From NCBI GenBank assembly GCA_937907325.1, contig CALERO010000207.1:1-19301 (forward strand): a DNA stretch of 19,301 nucleotides, written 5' to 3'. Source of the DNA: UBA4716 sp002438865. Lineage in GTDB: Bacteria > Bacillota > Clostridia > UBA1381. The translations under genes and the position numbers were made by a program. Below are positions 7,958 to 16,403 of the stretch, piece after piece; positions within the stretch are counted from its first letter, which is position 1, and every line of letters starts with the position of its first letter. The notes under the pieces were generated by a model. The model did no database searches, was not told where the DNA came from, and saw only the letters and a list, made by a program, of their open reading frames with translations.

Positions 7958-10825
7958 TTATTTTTCTATAACAAGCTCCGATGCTTTTCCGTATTTTCTG
8001 AAAATTGTTTTTCCGTTTTGGGAAACCGTTTCCCAACCATCGGACGGAGTTTTTGCATATCCGTCCGCAAAAACCTGCATAAAGCCGTTTTCCTTGAATT
8101 TCAGCGTGATGTTTTTCTCGTTCTCACGTATCTGCGCCGGAACGTTTACCGCCGTGATATGCGGCTCTTGTGTTCTTTCTTTTATAATTTCCGCCTCTTT
8201 GTCGAGCGAAACGTATACTGCGTGATTATCTATCCGCCATACCGACGCATTACTGCGGTATGCGGTCGGGTCCTCGCTTTTTCCGAAAACCACCTTTACG
8301 CCCGTGCAGTCCGCATAGTGCTTATCGTACAGCGGTGAGTGCTTGTCCGACGTTTCGGCGGAAAGAATAATTTTCCCGTTCTCACGTCTTGCGTGAACCT
8401 TGACCGCATAAGCGGCGGTGACTGCTTTTGCAAGCTGATCCTCGCCTACAAACGAATACCCGTTCTCGCCCGTGATTTTATCAACCTTTTTAATCTGCTC
8501 CTCCTGGTTTTCCTCATCGCTGTAGATGTAATCGCAGTGATTGTAGAAAAGCAGAGGAATTTCATATTTTGCCGAGGTTTTTGAGAATAGCTCGGGACCG
8601 TAAGGCGTGTTTGACGGCTGTAATATAAGCATACCGTTTGAAAGCTCGAACGGTATTATAAGCGAATTTTCCGCACTTATCTGCGGAACTGCACAACTGC
8701 ATGGCGTCTGCGAGCCACTGTTCCATAAAAGTCCCGACTCGTACTGATGCCTGTATGTGCCGTCATATCCCTGCTCATTGTCAAAATCGCCGTCATAGCC
8801 TATCTGGCTTGTAAACCAGGTGTGCTGATTTGCGCCCAAGCCGTCCCATCCGAGCCCGTAGGACGCAAACGCCTTTTTGTGCATCGAAAGCTCGTTGCGC
8901 TCCTGCTCCTCGTCTGCATATTTTTGTGTGAGCGAATGAACGCCTAAATAGATATAATTGTCCTTAAAATAATCTATATGCTTTTGCAGTTTGTCACGGA
9001 GCGGAAAATACGGACTGTCTATCGGATACGCCGCACCGTATTCAAGCTCACCGCATATAAGCTCCGTCTTGCCGTCGCCGTCAAGGTCGTAAAATCTCGG
9101 CACGCAGTTTTCGCCGAATTTCAGATGCTTGTTTCCGTTGTAATTGTATTTTTCGCCGTCAAGATAACCGCTGAACTTATAACCGCCGTCTGATTTTTCA
9201 AATTCGGCAATATACCCTTCGCCGACGCCCGTATAAAGCTTTCCGTCCTCCGTTACGCATGGTGCGCACCAGCTGTGCTGGGAGTCGATTGTTTCGTATT
9301 CACTAAAGCCTATTCCGTATTGCGATTTTTTGCCGTAATAAATGCGTAAATCGCCTTTTCGTGAACCGAACGCAATATCATCAAGACCGTCGCCGTTCAA
9401 ATCACCGGCGGAAATCATAGAGTCCGTAAGTCCCGTTTCGAGAATTACGCCCTGTTTTTCAAACATACAGCCGGATATGCGTTTAAAGCAGTAGATTTTT
9501 CCGTCCTCACTGCCCGATATAAGTTCGTCCGCACCGTCAAGGTCAATATCCGCAAAGGCAGGGGAGGAGTATGCGCCCGTATTAAGCGCCGCACCGTCCG
9601 TGTCGGTAAGATATACGGGAGCGCCGAACTCGTAATTTTCATTGCTGCCGATTCCGCTGTACAGATACAGGTTTCCGTCACCCGCACCGCATATCAAATC
9701 CGTTTTGCCGTCACCGTCAAAATCGCACGGGAGCGGATAAGCACGGAGCGTGTATTCGCCCGTATATTTGAAATAGCTTTCGCTTTCCTCGTATTTGCCT
9801 ATTTTAAGCCACTTTTTCATGGAAACGCAATGCTTTCCCGAGGAGTATGCGTTTTCGTATGCGTCAGGCTCGTATCTGCCGTTGTTTTCTTTTATATATG
9901 TCACCGTTTCCGCACGCTCAAACCACGTGTACGGGTTTCGCACAAGCGTGAAGGACGGGAACTGCCCATATTCACGGCACAGCTTATCAAATTTAAGAGC
10001 ACTTTCGTTTTCAATTCCCGTTATATCCTCGTAATGCAGTTCCCACGCCGCCGGTTTTGTTCCGAACGAGCCGAAGGTGCGCCACACGGCATAGCCGTAT
10101 TTTTTAATCGACACAAATTCCGCAAAACAGCTCTGCAAAAGAATATTTGCGCCGACAGTCGAGTTTGAGAAATATTCGCCCTCGTTTTTCGGTGTAAGGT
10201 CGTTTACCGAAAATGCGTTGGGAAGTACGGGATTGGTGAAAAAGACATACCCGTTTCCGTATTGGTTTAACGTATACAGCGAAAGTCCGTCAAAGCCCGC
10301 AACCTCCTGCGCATCTGACGTCACGGCGCCGTAGCCGTAATCCTTTTGCGATAATACGTCATAATTTTTGTAGTTGCTGTACAGGTGCAGAAAGTCGCAC
10401 AAAAGCTCCTGAATTTTCAGCATATCGCCGCCGCCGTCGGGGCAGATAAATTCCGTGGGGCATTTTTCAAGCTTTACAAACTTTTCCGCACCGATAAAAT
10501 CGGCGTCAAAGCTGTTGTAAAGAGCATTGTCGAGAAAGACCGAGCCGCCGTTTTTTACATAGTCCTCAACAGCGGATAAATCCTTATCCGCCATACTTTT
10601 GTCAATAAAAAGCATATCGTAACCCGACAAATCGCCGTCAGCCGAAGAAAGCTCCTCCGCATCAAGCGTGGCAATCATGGAACGGCAAAGCTGTTTGTAC
10701 GTGTCGCTGCCGCTCTCGGCGCTTATAACGCCGGCACGCAGTGTATCGCCGTCAACCGTCTGCTGTGCTTTGCAGGAGCATAAAAGGAGCATACACAAAA
10801 CGATTAAAATTGTTTTTATCTTCAT
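7958..10825 (-). CDS. Large lipoprotein with an FG-GAP/VCBS propeller inserted in a candidate hydrolase-type protein
   Basis: The 955-residue product has a lipoprotein signal peptide with lipobox LCSC, so C18 should be lipidated and the protein held on the outer face of the membrane. Residues about 30-235 look like a GATase1/ThuA-like sandwich (GYDMLFIDKS, then YVKNGGSVFLDN). Residues about 355-595 hold at least four Asp-rich FG-GAP/VCBS repeats: DFDGDGKTDL (368), DIDLDGADEL (426), DLNGDGLDDI (475), DLDGDGKTEL (580). Segments on either side (WELHYEDITG at 261; LGVH, GLGANQHTW and PLLFYNHCDY further on) suggest one barrel split by the propeller, resembling polysaccharide deacetylase-type enzymes; this is tentative. 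A beta-sandwich tail follows. ATG 10825 has GAGGGC upstream and lies one base after the DltX stop. A role in processing or sensing an envelope polymer is inferred. Confidence 0.78.
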   Translation of the reverse strand: MKIKTILIVLCMLLLCSCKAQQTVDGDTLRAGVISAESGSDTYKQLCRSMIATLDAEELSSADGDLSGYDMLFIDKSMADKDLSAVEDYVKNGGSVFLDNALYNSFDADFIGAEKFVKLEKCPTEFICPDGGGDMLKIQELLCDFLHLYSNYKNYDVLSQKDYGYGAVTSDAQEVAGFDGLSLYTLNQYGNGYVFFTNPVLPNAFSVNDLTPKNEGEYFSNSTVGANILLQSCFAEFVSIKKYGYAVWRTFGSFGTKPAAWELHYEDITGIENESALKFDKLCREYGQFPSFTLVRNPYTWFERAETVTYIKENNGRYEPDAYENAYSSGKHCVSMKKWLKIGKYEESESYFKYTGEYTLRAYPLPCDFDGDGKTDLICGAGDGNLYLYSGIGSNENYEFGAPVYLTDTDGAALNTGAYSSPAFADIDLDGADELISGSEDGKIYCFKRISGCMFEKQGVILETGLTDSMISAGDLNGDGLDDIAFGSRKGDLRIYYGKKSQYGIGFSEYETIDSQHSWCAPCVTEDGKLYTGVGEGYIAEFEKSDGGYKFSGYLDGEKYNYNGNKHLKFGENCVPRFYDLDGDGKTELICGELEYGAAYPIDSPYFPLRDKLQKHIDYFKDNYIYLGVHSLTQKYADEEQERNELSMHKKAFASYGLGWDGLGANQHTWFTSQIGYDGDFDNEQGYDGTYRHQYESGLLWNSGSQTPCSCAVPQISAENSLIIPFELSNGMLILQPSNTPYGPELFSKTSAKYEIPLLFYNHCDYIYSDEENQEEQIKKVDKITGENGYSFVGEDQLAKAVTAAYAVKVHARRENGKIILSAETSDKHSPLYDKHYADCTGVKVVFGKSEDPTAYRSNASVWRIDNHAVYVSLDKEAEIIKERTQEPHITAVNVPAQIRENEKNITLKFKENGFMQVFADGYAKTPSDGWETVSQNGKTIFRKYGKASELVIEK

Positions 10826-10826
10826 A

Positions 10827-10934
10827 TTAAAAGCCCTCGTATATGAACGTGCCGTTTCCCGTAAAGAAAATGCACACAAGTATAAACATTATAAGGTACA
10901 GCAGAAAAACCGCCGATTTTTTTATAAATTTCAT
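10827..10934 (-). CDS. dltX: DltX-like single-pass microprotein (35 aa)
   Basis: A 36-codon reading frame lies between the dltD-like stop and the lipoprotein start, one base from each. The peptide has a basic start (MKFIKK), one hydrophobic helix (about residues 7-25) and a C-terminal tail GTFIYEGF. This matches DltX, the small membrane protein of Dlt operons, whose conserved C-terminus is FIYNEF-like. DltX interacts with the DltB/DltD D-alanyl transfer machinery and is needed for teichoic acid D-alanylation in the bacteria studied. A CGGAG site lies about 7 nt before the ATG inside the dltD-like end. In standard operons dltX precedes dltA; here it follows dltD. The length is short for the family (about 45-50 residues) but the tail motif and place are strong. 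Confidence 0.85.
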   Translation of the reverse strand: MKFIKKSAVFLLYLIMFILVCIFFTGNGTFIYEGF

Positions 10935-10935
10935 A

Positions 10936-11808
10936 TCATTCTCCGTTAAGCCATTTATCTATTTCTTCCGTAAATTTCGGTGAACCGACATCATAGTTTA
11001 AATGTCCCGTATCGTAAAACCATTCGGGCGGACACTCCGTTTCCATATCCAGAACCTCAACGCCGTAACGGTCAAATACCTTGTACGCCTCGCTCTTTAT
11101 CTCACCCAAAAGCGGCGGCATATCGTAGTCCGTGTTCCAGGGCATCCATACCGCACGTATAAGTATGCCGTTTTTGTCACAGTATTTTATTATCTTTTCC
11201 AAAGCGTCCAGGTTATCCGAGAATTTTTCTATCGGCTGATTAAAATACTCGGTTTCGTATTCCTTTAATTTCTCCTCCATTGCACTGTGTGCCACACGTC
11301 CGTGGTACACACTTTTCTCCTGGGGGAGATATTTAAACGGAAGCGGATTTTCACCGTCCAAAAGCTTTTCAAAGCCGTCCGTTATCATCGGATAAAATCT
11401 GTCACGCTCAAAATACGCATACGGCTGATACGGTTTTTTGTGCCATATATAGGTTGGGTTTGTGTCAAAATCATCATAAAGCGTCAGATAATTAAGCCCG
11501 ATAACAAGCTCCGAGCCTATATGTATCTGCTTTTGGCAAATCATATCCCATAAATCCGTTACAACGCCGTAGTCCAGTCCGAGGTTTACGTACCCCGAAT
11601 TGCTCTTATCCTCCATAAATGCGGAAATAACAACGGAATTTCCGAAAAACACCTTGTCCCACACTTTTTCGGGGTGCTTGTACTGCGTTATCTCAAAATC
11701 GTTTTTGACAAAATAATCGCTGTAGGCTATGAAGTTTGTCTTTGTGAGGTACGTATCGCAGCCGAAAAGCACCGCCGCAATAAGCACCGCTGTAATCATT
11801 TTCTTCAT
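10936..11808 (-). CDS. dltD: DltD-like SGNH-fold protein
   Basis: The 290-residue protein has an N-terminal hydrophobic segment (about 4-17) and a candidate lipobox-like LFGC (C17), so it is membrane-anchored outside the cell. It carries the two SGNH/DltD catalytic blocks: FFGNS with S58 near the start, and DTGHLN with D266 and H269 near the end. Classical DltD proteins are about 390-420 residues, so this is a compact version; the homology call rests on the motif pair and the gene order after DltB. DltD receives or transfers the aminoacyl group on the outer face of the membrane. Its ATG overlaps the DltB stop by 4 nt (ATGA), and it is followed one base later by DltX. Confidence 0.8.
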   Translation of the reverse strand: MKKMITAVLIAAVLFGCDTYLTKTNFIAYSDYFVKNDFEITQYKHPEKVWDKVFFGNSVVISAFMEDKSNSGYVNLGLDYGVVTDLWDMICQKQIHIGSELVIGLNYLTLYDDFDTNPTYIWHKKPYQPYAYFERDRFYPMITDGFEKLLDGENPLPFKYLPQEKSVYHGRVAHSAMEEKLKEYETEYFNQPIEKFSDNLDALEKIIKYCDKNGILIRAVWMPWNTDYDMPPLLGEIKSEAYKVFDRYGVEVLDMETECPPEWFYDTGHLNYDVGSPKFTEEIDKWLNGE

Positions 11809-12953
11809 ATTCTGATAAATCCTCTTAATATCTCAAAAAATTGCTCTCCCGAAACAGTAACCATAAGCGTGTTTACCGCAAACAGGAAGTTCACGATAAA
11901 ACAGCGCAGTATATATACGCCCTTGTTCATTTTGCGCTTGTCGGCGGTGGTAAGTCCGAAAAGGTTTTCCAAGCCGAGGCATAAGCCGTTGTATATACCG
12001 CCTATCACGTTTATAAACGCAAAGCCGTGCCACATCTCCATAACAAACATTATCGCAAAGCCTACCAGTGCGGACGGTATGCGTTTAAGGCGCTTGCCGT
12101 TTAATACTACAAAAATATGCTCACGCACCCAATCGCTTAAGGTTATGTGCCAGTTGCGCCAGAACTGCGTAAATGACGCCGCCGCCCACGGTTTTCGGAA
12201 GTTTTCGGGGACGGTATATCCCATTGCGTTTCCGACCGATATGGCAATATCGCTGTAGCCGGAAAGGTCGAAAAACAGCGTGAAATAGCTTAGTACAACA
12301 AGCAGAAAGCTTATTAAAATGTTCTTTTCCGCACCCAAAAGATGTGTAAAAAGCGTCTGCACAAAAAACAGTACCACCATTTTCTTGAACATTCCCTTTA
12401 TAAACCGCTTAAGACAGCAGATAAACCGCTTGCCGTCAAGCGGAACGGGTTTGTTGTACACCTTTAAAAAGTCACGGTAGCGGAAAATAGGCCCCGATGT
12501 GAATACGGGGAAGAACAGCATATAGTTTGCATACGTAAGAAACGGAATTTTCATATCCGTATAGTACACAAAATACATTGCGTCCACTGCTTTGAGCATA
12601 TGATACGCTATTCCGACAAACGTTATAATAACAGGAAGTGACGGGAAAAACTCCGTCATTCGTCCGTAGAAAAACGGTATCGTGCATACAAGCGACAAAA
12701 ATACAAAAAGGAACTTTTTGCATTTTTTCGCACGCCGTAAAAAGCATACCAGTATATATGTTATGATTGTGTAAACAAGGCTTGCCAAAAGCAGGCGCAC
12801 CGAAACGTATCCGATTACCGCCATATCCGCAAAAATCAGCACCTTAGGTCCGAAATCCTTTTTAAACAGCAGGCGTGAAAGCCCCGAAAAAGCAATCATC
12901 GCTCCGCACGCAATAAGCAGGCGGAAGAGAATATCCGATTGTAAATACCACAT
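11805..12953 (-). CDS. dltB: DltB-like MBOAT O-acyltransferase
   Basis: The 382-residue polytopic protein (about ten or more hydrophobic segments) shows the MBOAT signature: FFPVFTSGPIFRYRDF, DLSGYSDIAI, NFRKPW, then FWRNWHITLSDWVREHIF (H269) and MEMWHG with the likely catalytic H309. In the Dlt system DltB moves the aminoacyl group carried by DltC across the membrane to DltD or the teichoic acid. Gene order, DltC directly upstream and DltD and DltX directly downstream support the DltB role over alginate-acetylation-type AlgI. The start codon has AGGA 5 nt upstream, one base after the DltC stop. Confidence 0.92.
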   Translation of the reverse strand: MWYLQSDILFRLLIACGAMIAFSGLSRLLFKKDFGPKVLIFADMAVIGYVSVRLLLASLVYTIITYILVCFLRRAKKCKKFLFVFLSLVCTIPFFYGRMTEFFPSLPVIITFVGIAYHMLKAVDAMYFVYYTDMKIPFLTYANYMLFFPVFTSGPIFRYRDFLKVYNKPVPLDGKRFICCLKRFIKGMFKKMVVLFFVQTLFTHLLGAEKNILISFLLVVLSYFTLFFDLSGYSDIAISVGNAMGYTVPENFRKPWAAASFTQFWRNWHITLSDWVREHIFVVLNGKRLKRIPSALVGFAIMFVMEMWHGFAFINVIGGIYNGLCLGLENLFGLTTADKRKMNKGVYILRCFIVNFLFAVNTLMVTVSGEQFFEILRGFIRI

Positions 12954-12954
12954 A

Positions 12955-13197
12955 TTATCCTATTTTACTTTCAACTACTTCTGCAATTTCGTTGACCGTG
13001 TTCATCGGGTAGAGAGTGATGTCCTTCTGTGTGATTTCGATATTGAAGGTTTCCTCGATAAAATGAATTATCTCAACTGCGCCGAACGAATCGACAAAGC
13101 CTTCGTTGAACATATGCACATCATTGTTGAAATCGGGGTCGTCGCCTATTTCAAACTTTTCCTTAATAAACTCGCTTATAGTATCCTGTACTGACAT
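12955..13197 (-). CDS. dltC: DltC-like carrier protein
   Basis: This 80-residue acyl-carrier-type protein contains the phosphopantetheine attachment site GFVDSFGAVEI with S37; the VDSFG form matches the DltC LDS-G-V motif. The protein is acidic and helical, as expected of DltC. It should be loaded by one or both adenylation enzymes upstream and deliver its amino acid to DltB. It is the only carrier gene in the cluster, so both ligases appear to share it. The start ATG has AAGGAAAA upstream; 21 nt separate it from the second ligase gene. Confidence 0.93.
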   Translation of the reverse strand: MSVQDTISEFIKEKFEIGDDPDFNNDVHMFNEGFVDSFGAVEIIHFIEETFNIEITQKDITLYPMNTVNEIAEVVESKIG

Positions 13198-13218
13198 TTT
13201 TTATTTTCCTTTCTTTGT

Positions 13219-14745
13219 TTAAAAATATTCTTTCTTCAGTTTCTGACGGTCAATCTTTCCGCTCGGTGTGTGCGGAAACTTGTCCGTTGTTATTATTCTT
13301 GACGGAACCATATAGGACGGAAGATATTGCTTAAGTCCCATATTGAATTTCCGCTGAACAATGTTTTCTTGTGTTTCGATAAACAATACAATCTCCTGCT
13401 TGTCCGCATCAAACAGCGCACAGCAGCTGTCCACGCCGTCCATTGCGAAGGCGGCGCTTTCGAGATCGCCCAGTTCTATGCGGTTGCCCCTTAATTTTAT
13501 CTGACTGTCCGCACGTCCGACAAATATTATATTGCCCTCCTCGTTTTCGTATACGAGGTCGCCCGTTCTGTAGAGCGTTTCGTTATATTTGGTGTTGAGC
13601 GGATTTTGCACAAATGCCTTTTCTGTTATTTCGGGTGAGTTCCAGTATCCCGAAGCAATTCCGCTGCCGCCTATGCACAATTCACCCTGTTCGCCCGTGT
13701 GGCAAAGCTTGTTTTCACTGTTTAATATTACCGCTTTCATATTGGCGCACGGCTTTCCTATCGGGAGAGTTTCGTGATTTTCATACTCACGGTCAACAAT
13801 GTAATATGTTGCAATATCCGTTGATTCCGTAGGTCCGTACATATTTACGTACATACAATCGGGGAGATTTTTTCTCCAGTAGTTAAGCTGTGTGTTCGGC
13901 ATAACCTCGCCGGCAAACAGTATCAGCTTGAGCTTGTCAAGCTTTGCATTGTCAAGCACCTGCGCATTTGCAACGCTTATCATAACCGTAGGTACCCAGA
14001 ATATTACCGATAATTCCTCCTGCTCCATATATTCAATAAGCTTTTCGGGGTACATAAACAGTATTTCGGGTATTATCATTGTTTTTGCGCCCGTGTACAG
14101 CGTAAGGTACATATCGAATACCGAGTTGTCAAAATGGAATGCGGACTGCATACCGATTATGCTGTCGCCGTCTATCGGAAACGTTGTGACAAGCCACATT
14201 GTGTAATCAATAACGCCCCTGTGCGAAACCGTTACACCTTTGGGAGTGCCTGTCGAGCCGGAGGTGTACATTATATATGCGCAGTCAAGATCGCATACAG
14301 CCGAGAGTGCGCTGTCAACCGCCGCATCATCGGCAGGGGAGGACAAAAGCTCGTCCGTGAGAACGGTTTTTACTTCAATGCCTGCCGATTTAAGCTTTTC
14401 TCTGCCTTCGGCGTCCGTGATTATCGCCGTGGGAACAAGATTTTCCACGGTTTTTTCCATTCGTGCCATAGGTATTGCATAATCAACGGGAACATACGGA
14501 CTTCCGGCATACATTGCGCCCATAAATCCGATTATCGAATTTATGCTTTTGGGAAGATACACTATTATCGGCTTAAGCCGTCCCGTTTCGCAGTTGTTTA
14601 TAAGATACGCCGCCGCATTGCGGCTCTTTTTTCTAAGTTCAGAAAAAGTTATTGTGCCGTCCTTGTCCCCAAAGGCGGTTTTTGTGCCGTAAAGCTGTGC
14701 CGCACGCTCCAAGAGGCATACGCAGCTGTTCATAATATTTTTCAT
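13219..14745 (-). CDS. Second adenylation enzyme (DltA-like), Ala at the chirality-gate position
   Basis: The 508-residue adenylation enzyme is a paralogue of the gene just upstream. It keeps all core motifs: YTSGSTGTPKG (160-170), FDNS with D206 for the substrate amino group, YGPTE (303-307), YRTGDL, GRADSQIKLRGNRIELG, and the catalytic lysine K497 in SGKIDR. It therefore looks active on an alpha-amino acid, and the lone DltC-like protein is the likely acceptor. Where DltA has a Cys that shapes D-alanine selectivity, it has A278 (FAGEVMP), so its amino acid may not be D-alanine. No condensation domain is present. ATG 14745 overlaps the previous stop by 4 nt, so the two ligases are translationally coupled. 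Confidence 0.88.
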   Translation of the reverse strand: MKNIMNSCVCLLERAAQLYGTKTAFGDKDGTITFSELRKKSRNAAAYLINNCETGRLKPIIVYLPKSINSIIGFMGAMYAGSPYVPVDYAIPMARMEKTVENLVPTAIITDAEGREKLKSAGIEVKTVLTDELLSSPADDAAVDSALSAVCDLDCAYIMYTSGSTGTPKGVTVSHRGVIDYTMWLVTTFPIDGDSIIGMQSAFHFDNSVFDMYLTLYTGAKTMIIPEILFMYPEKLIEYMEQEELSVIFWVPTVMISVANAQVLDNAKLDKLKLILFAGEVMPNTQLNYWRKNLPDCMYVNMYGPTESTDIATYYIVDREYENHETLPIGKPCANMKAVILNSENKLCHTGEQGELCIGGSGIASGYWNSPEITEKAFVQNPLNTKYNETLYRTGDLVYENEEGNIIFVGRADSQIKLRGNRIELGDLESAAFAMDGVDSCCALFDADKQEIVLFIETQENIVQRKFNMGLKQYLPSYMVPSRIITTDKFPHTPSGKIDRQKLKKEYF

Positions 14746-16286
14746 AGCATTTCTCCGTCGGAGAGTGATTTTTTAAGCGTCACTCTGTCTATTTTATCGT
14801 TTGCGGTGTGCGGAAATCTGTCCATCACGACAAGTCTTGACGGCAGCATATAGTTGGGAATATATTTTTTAAGCTCAAGGTTTACCTTGCGCAGTTTTAA
14901 TTCCTCTTTGGATTCCGCAAACAGTACAATGCACTGTTCCTTTTCGTCAACTACCGCACACGCACCCTTTATCCCGCCGACGCACATAGCGGCATTTTCC
15001 ACTTCGCCCAGCTCTATGCGGTTGCCTTTGATTTTCACCTGATTGTCACGCCGTCCGATGTACATAATAAGACCTTCTTCGTTTATATATGCAAGGTCGC
15101 CGGTGCGGTATATTTTTTCATTATAATAGGGATTAAGCGGATTTTGTGTGAACGCCTTTGCGGTTATTTCGGGCTTGTTCCAGTATCCGAGCGATACGCC
15201 CGTGCCTATAACGCACATTTCACCCTGTTCGTTCACTTTTGCCTGCTTGTTTTCTTCGTTTAAGATTATTATGCGCATATTTTCGCAAGCCTTGCCTATC
15301 GGCAGAGGGTCGCTGTCGTTAAACTCACGGTCGACAATGTAATATGTGCATACGTCGCTTATCTCGGTAGGACCGTACAGGTTTGCATATAAGCAGTCGG
15401 GGTGTTCCCTGCGCCATATGTTAAGCTGAGTGTTCGGCATAACCTCGCCGCAGAATGCCGCAGTTTTGAGAGTCGGCATTTTAACCTCGGACAACACGCC
15501 CGAATTTGCAACGTTTATCATAACCGTCGGCACCCAGAATATTGTTGTAACGCTGTTTTCCTCTATAAATTCGGGAAGCTTTGAGGGGAACATAAACAGC
15601 TTTTCGGGTATTATCATCATTTTTGCTCCGCTCAAAAGCATTGAATATATGTCAAATATCGAGTTGTCAAAATAGAAAGGAGCCTGATTTCCGAGAATTG
15701 TATCCTCGTTTATTCCGAACGTGTCCGACACCCACATTGCATAGTCGATAACGCCCCTGTGCGGAACGGTAACGCCTTTCGGGTCGCCTGTTGAACCAGA
15801 TGTGAACATAATGTATATCGGGTCGGTATCGCAGACTGTGCAGAGCGCACGTTCGACTGCTTCATTGTCCGCTTGTTGTGCGATTATTTCTTCATATATA
15901 TGAACGGGGAGAGTTACCTCAAGCTCCGACAGCCTTTCTGCTCCCTCTGCGTCCGTTATAATATGCCCTCTGCCCTCAAGGCTCGAGATGATTTTCTGCA
16001 CTCTGTTAAGCGGCATATCGTACGCGACGGGAACATACGGATTTCCCGAATACATCGCCCCCATAAACGATACTATGCACCTGAGACTTTTTTGCAGATA
16101 AACTATTACCGGCTCAACACCGAAACCGTCAAATGATTTTTTTATAAGTTCCGTTGCGGCGCTCTTTGCAAGCTTTTGCATATCTTCATAGCTTATTTCG
16201 CCCCATTCGTCCGCAACGGCAATCTTTTTCGGATACTTTTTTACCGCCTCGTCAAGCAGTCTGACTGCACTGTTTAAATGTACCAT
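14742..16286 (-). CDS. dltA: First adenylation enzyme, D-alanine:carrier ligase-like (DltA-like)
   Basis: This 514-residue adenylation enzyme opens the operon. Core motifs are complete: FTSGSTGDPKG (161-171), FDNS with D207, FCGEVMP with C279, YGPTE (304-308), YRTGDL, GRRDNQVKIKGNRIELG, and K498 in NDKIDR. C279 falls at the position of the DltA Cys that favours D-alanine, making this the better DltA candidate. Other pocket residues (the FWVPT region) differ from Bacillus DltA, so substrate identity is not certain; the dltA symbol is given on context. It activates the amino acid as an adenylate and loads it on the DltC-like carrier. ATG 16286 has GGAGG 8 nt upstream and a perfect promoter about 50 nt before it. 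Confidence 0.87.
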   Translation of the reverse strand: MVHLNSAVRLLDEAVKKYPKKIAVADEWGEISYEDMQKLAKSAATELIKKSFDGFGVEPVIVYLQKSLRCIVSFMGAMYSGNPYVPVAYDMPLNRVQKIISSLEGRGHIITDAEGAERLSELEVTLPVHIYEEIIAQQADNEAVERALCTVCDTDPIYIMFTSGSTGDPKGVTVPHRGVIDYAMWVSDTFGINEDTILGNQAPFYFDNSIFDIYSMLLSGAKMMIIPEKLFMFPSKLPEFIEENSVTTIFWVPTVMINVANSGVLSEVKMPTLKTAAFCGEVMPNTQLNIWRREHPDCLYANLYGPTEISDVCTYYIVDREFNDSDPLPIGKACENMRIIILNEENKQAKVNEQGEMCVIGTGVSLGYWNKPEITAKAFTQNPLNPYYNEKIYRTGDLAYINEEGLIMYIGRRDNQVKIKGNRIELGEVENAAMCVGGIKGACAVVDEKEQCIVLFAESKEELKLRKVNLELKKYIPNYMLPSRLVVMDRFPHTANDKIDRVTLKKSLSDGEML

Positions 16287-16334
16287 TATTATCCTCCGTT
16301 AAATATATGTGTCAATACATAATTATACTATTAT

Positions 16335-16363
16335 ATTATAGCATTGCACCGGCGAAGTGTCAA
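16335..16363 (-). promoter_or_regulatory. Perfect sigma-A promoter of the dlt-like operon
   Basis: On the minus strand TTGACA (16358-16363), exactly 17 bp, then TATAAT (16335-16340). Transcription should start near 16328, leaving a leader of about 42 nt with GGAGG. This is the only strong promoter seen ahead of the eight-gene run. Confidence 0.9.
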
Positions 16364-16403
16364 CATTTATGCGGTAATTTGTAACAAACGGGTAAAAAAG
16401 ATG

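Noticed and set aside
7553..8338. 261-residue plus-strand frame
   Set aside because: It lies antisense across rodA and the lipoprotein gene, both of which have clear family motifs. Its basic, Tyr/Arg-rich product has no recognisable domain.
10826..10879. 18-residue N-terminal extension of the lipoprotein
   Set aside because: It would precede the lipoprotein signal peptide with a charged stretch and overlap the DltX frame; ATG 10825 with GAGGGC upstream is better.
14134..14853. 239-residue plus-strand frame
   Set aside because: It is antisense to the junction of the two adenylation genes, whose core motifs fix the true reading frame.
16310..16315. Second TTGACA on the minus strand near the first ligase start
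   Set aside because: There is no room for a -10 box before the ribosome binding site, so it is not a usable promoter. It repeats GTGTCAA seen at 16357, which may be chance.
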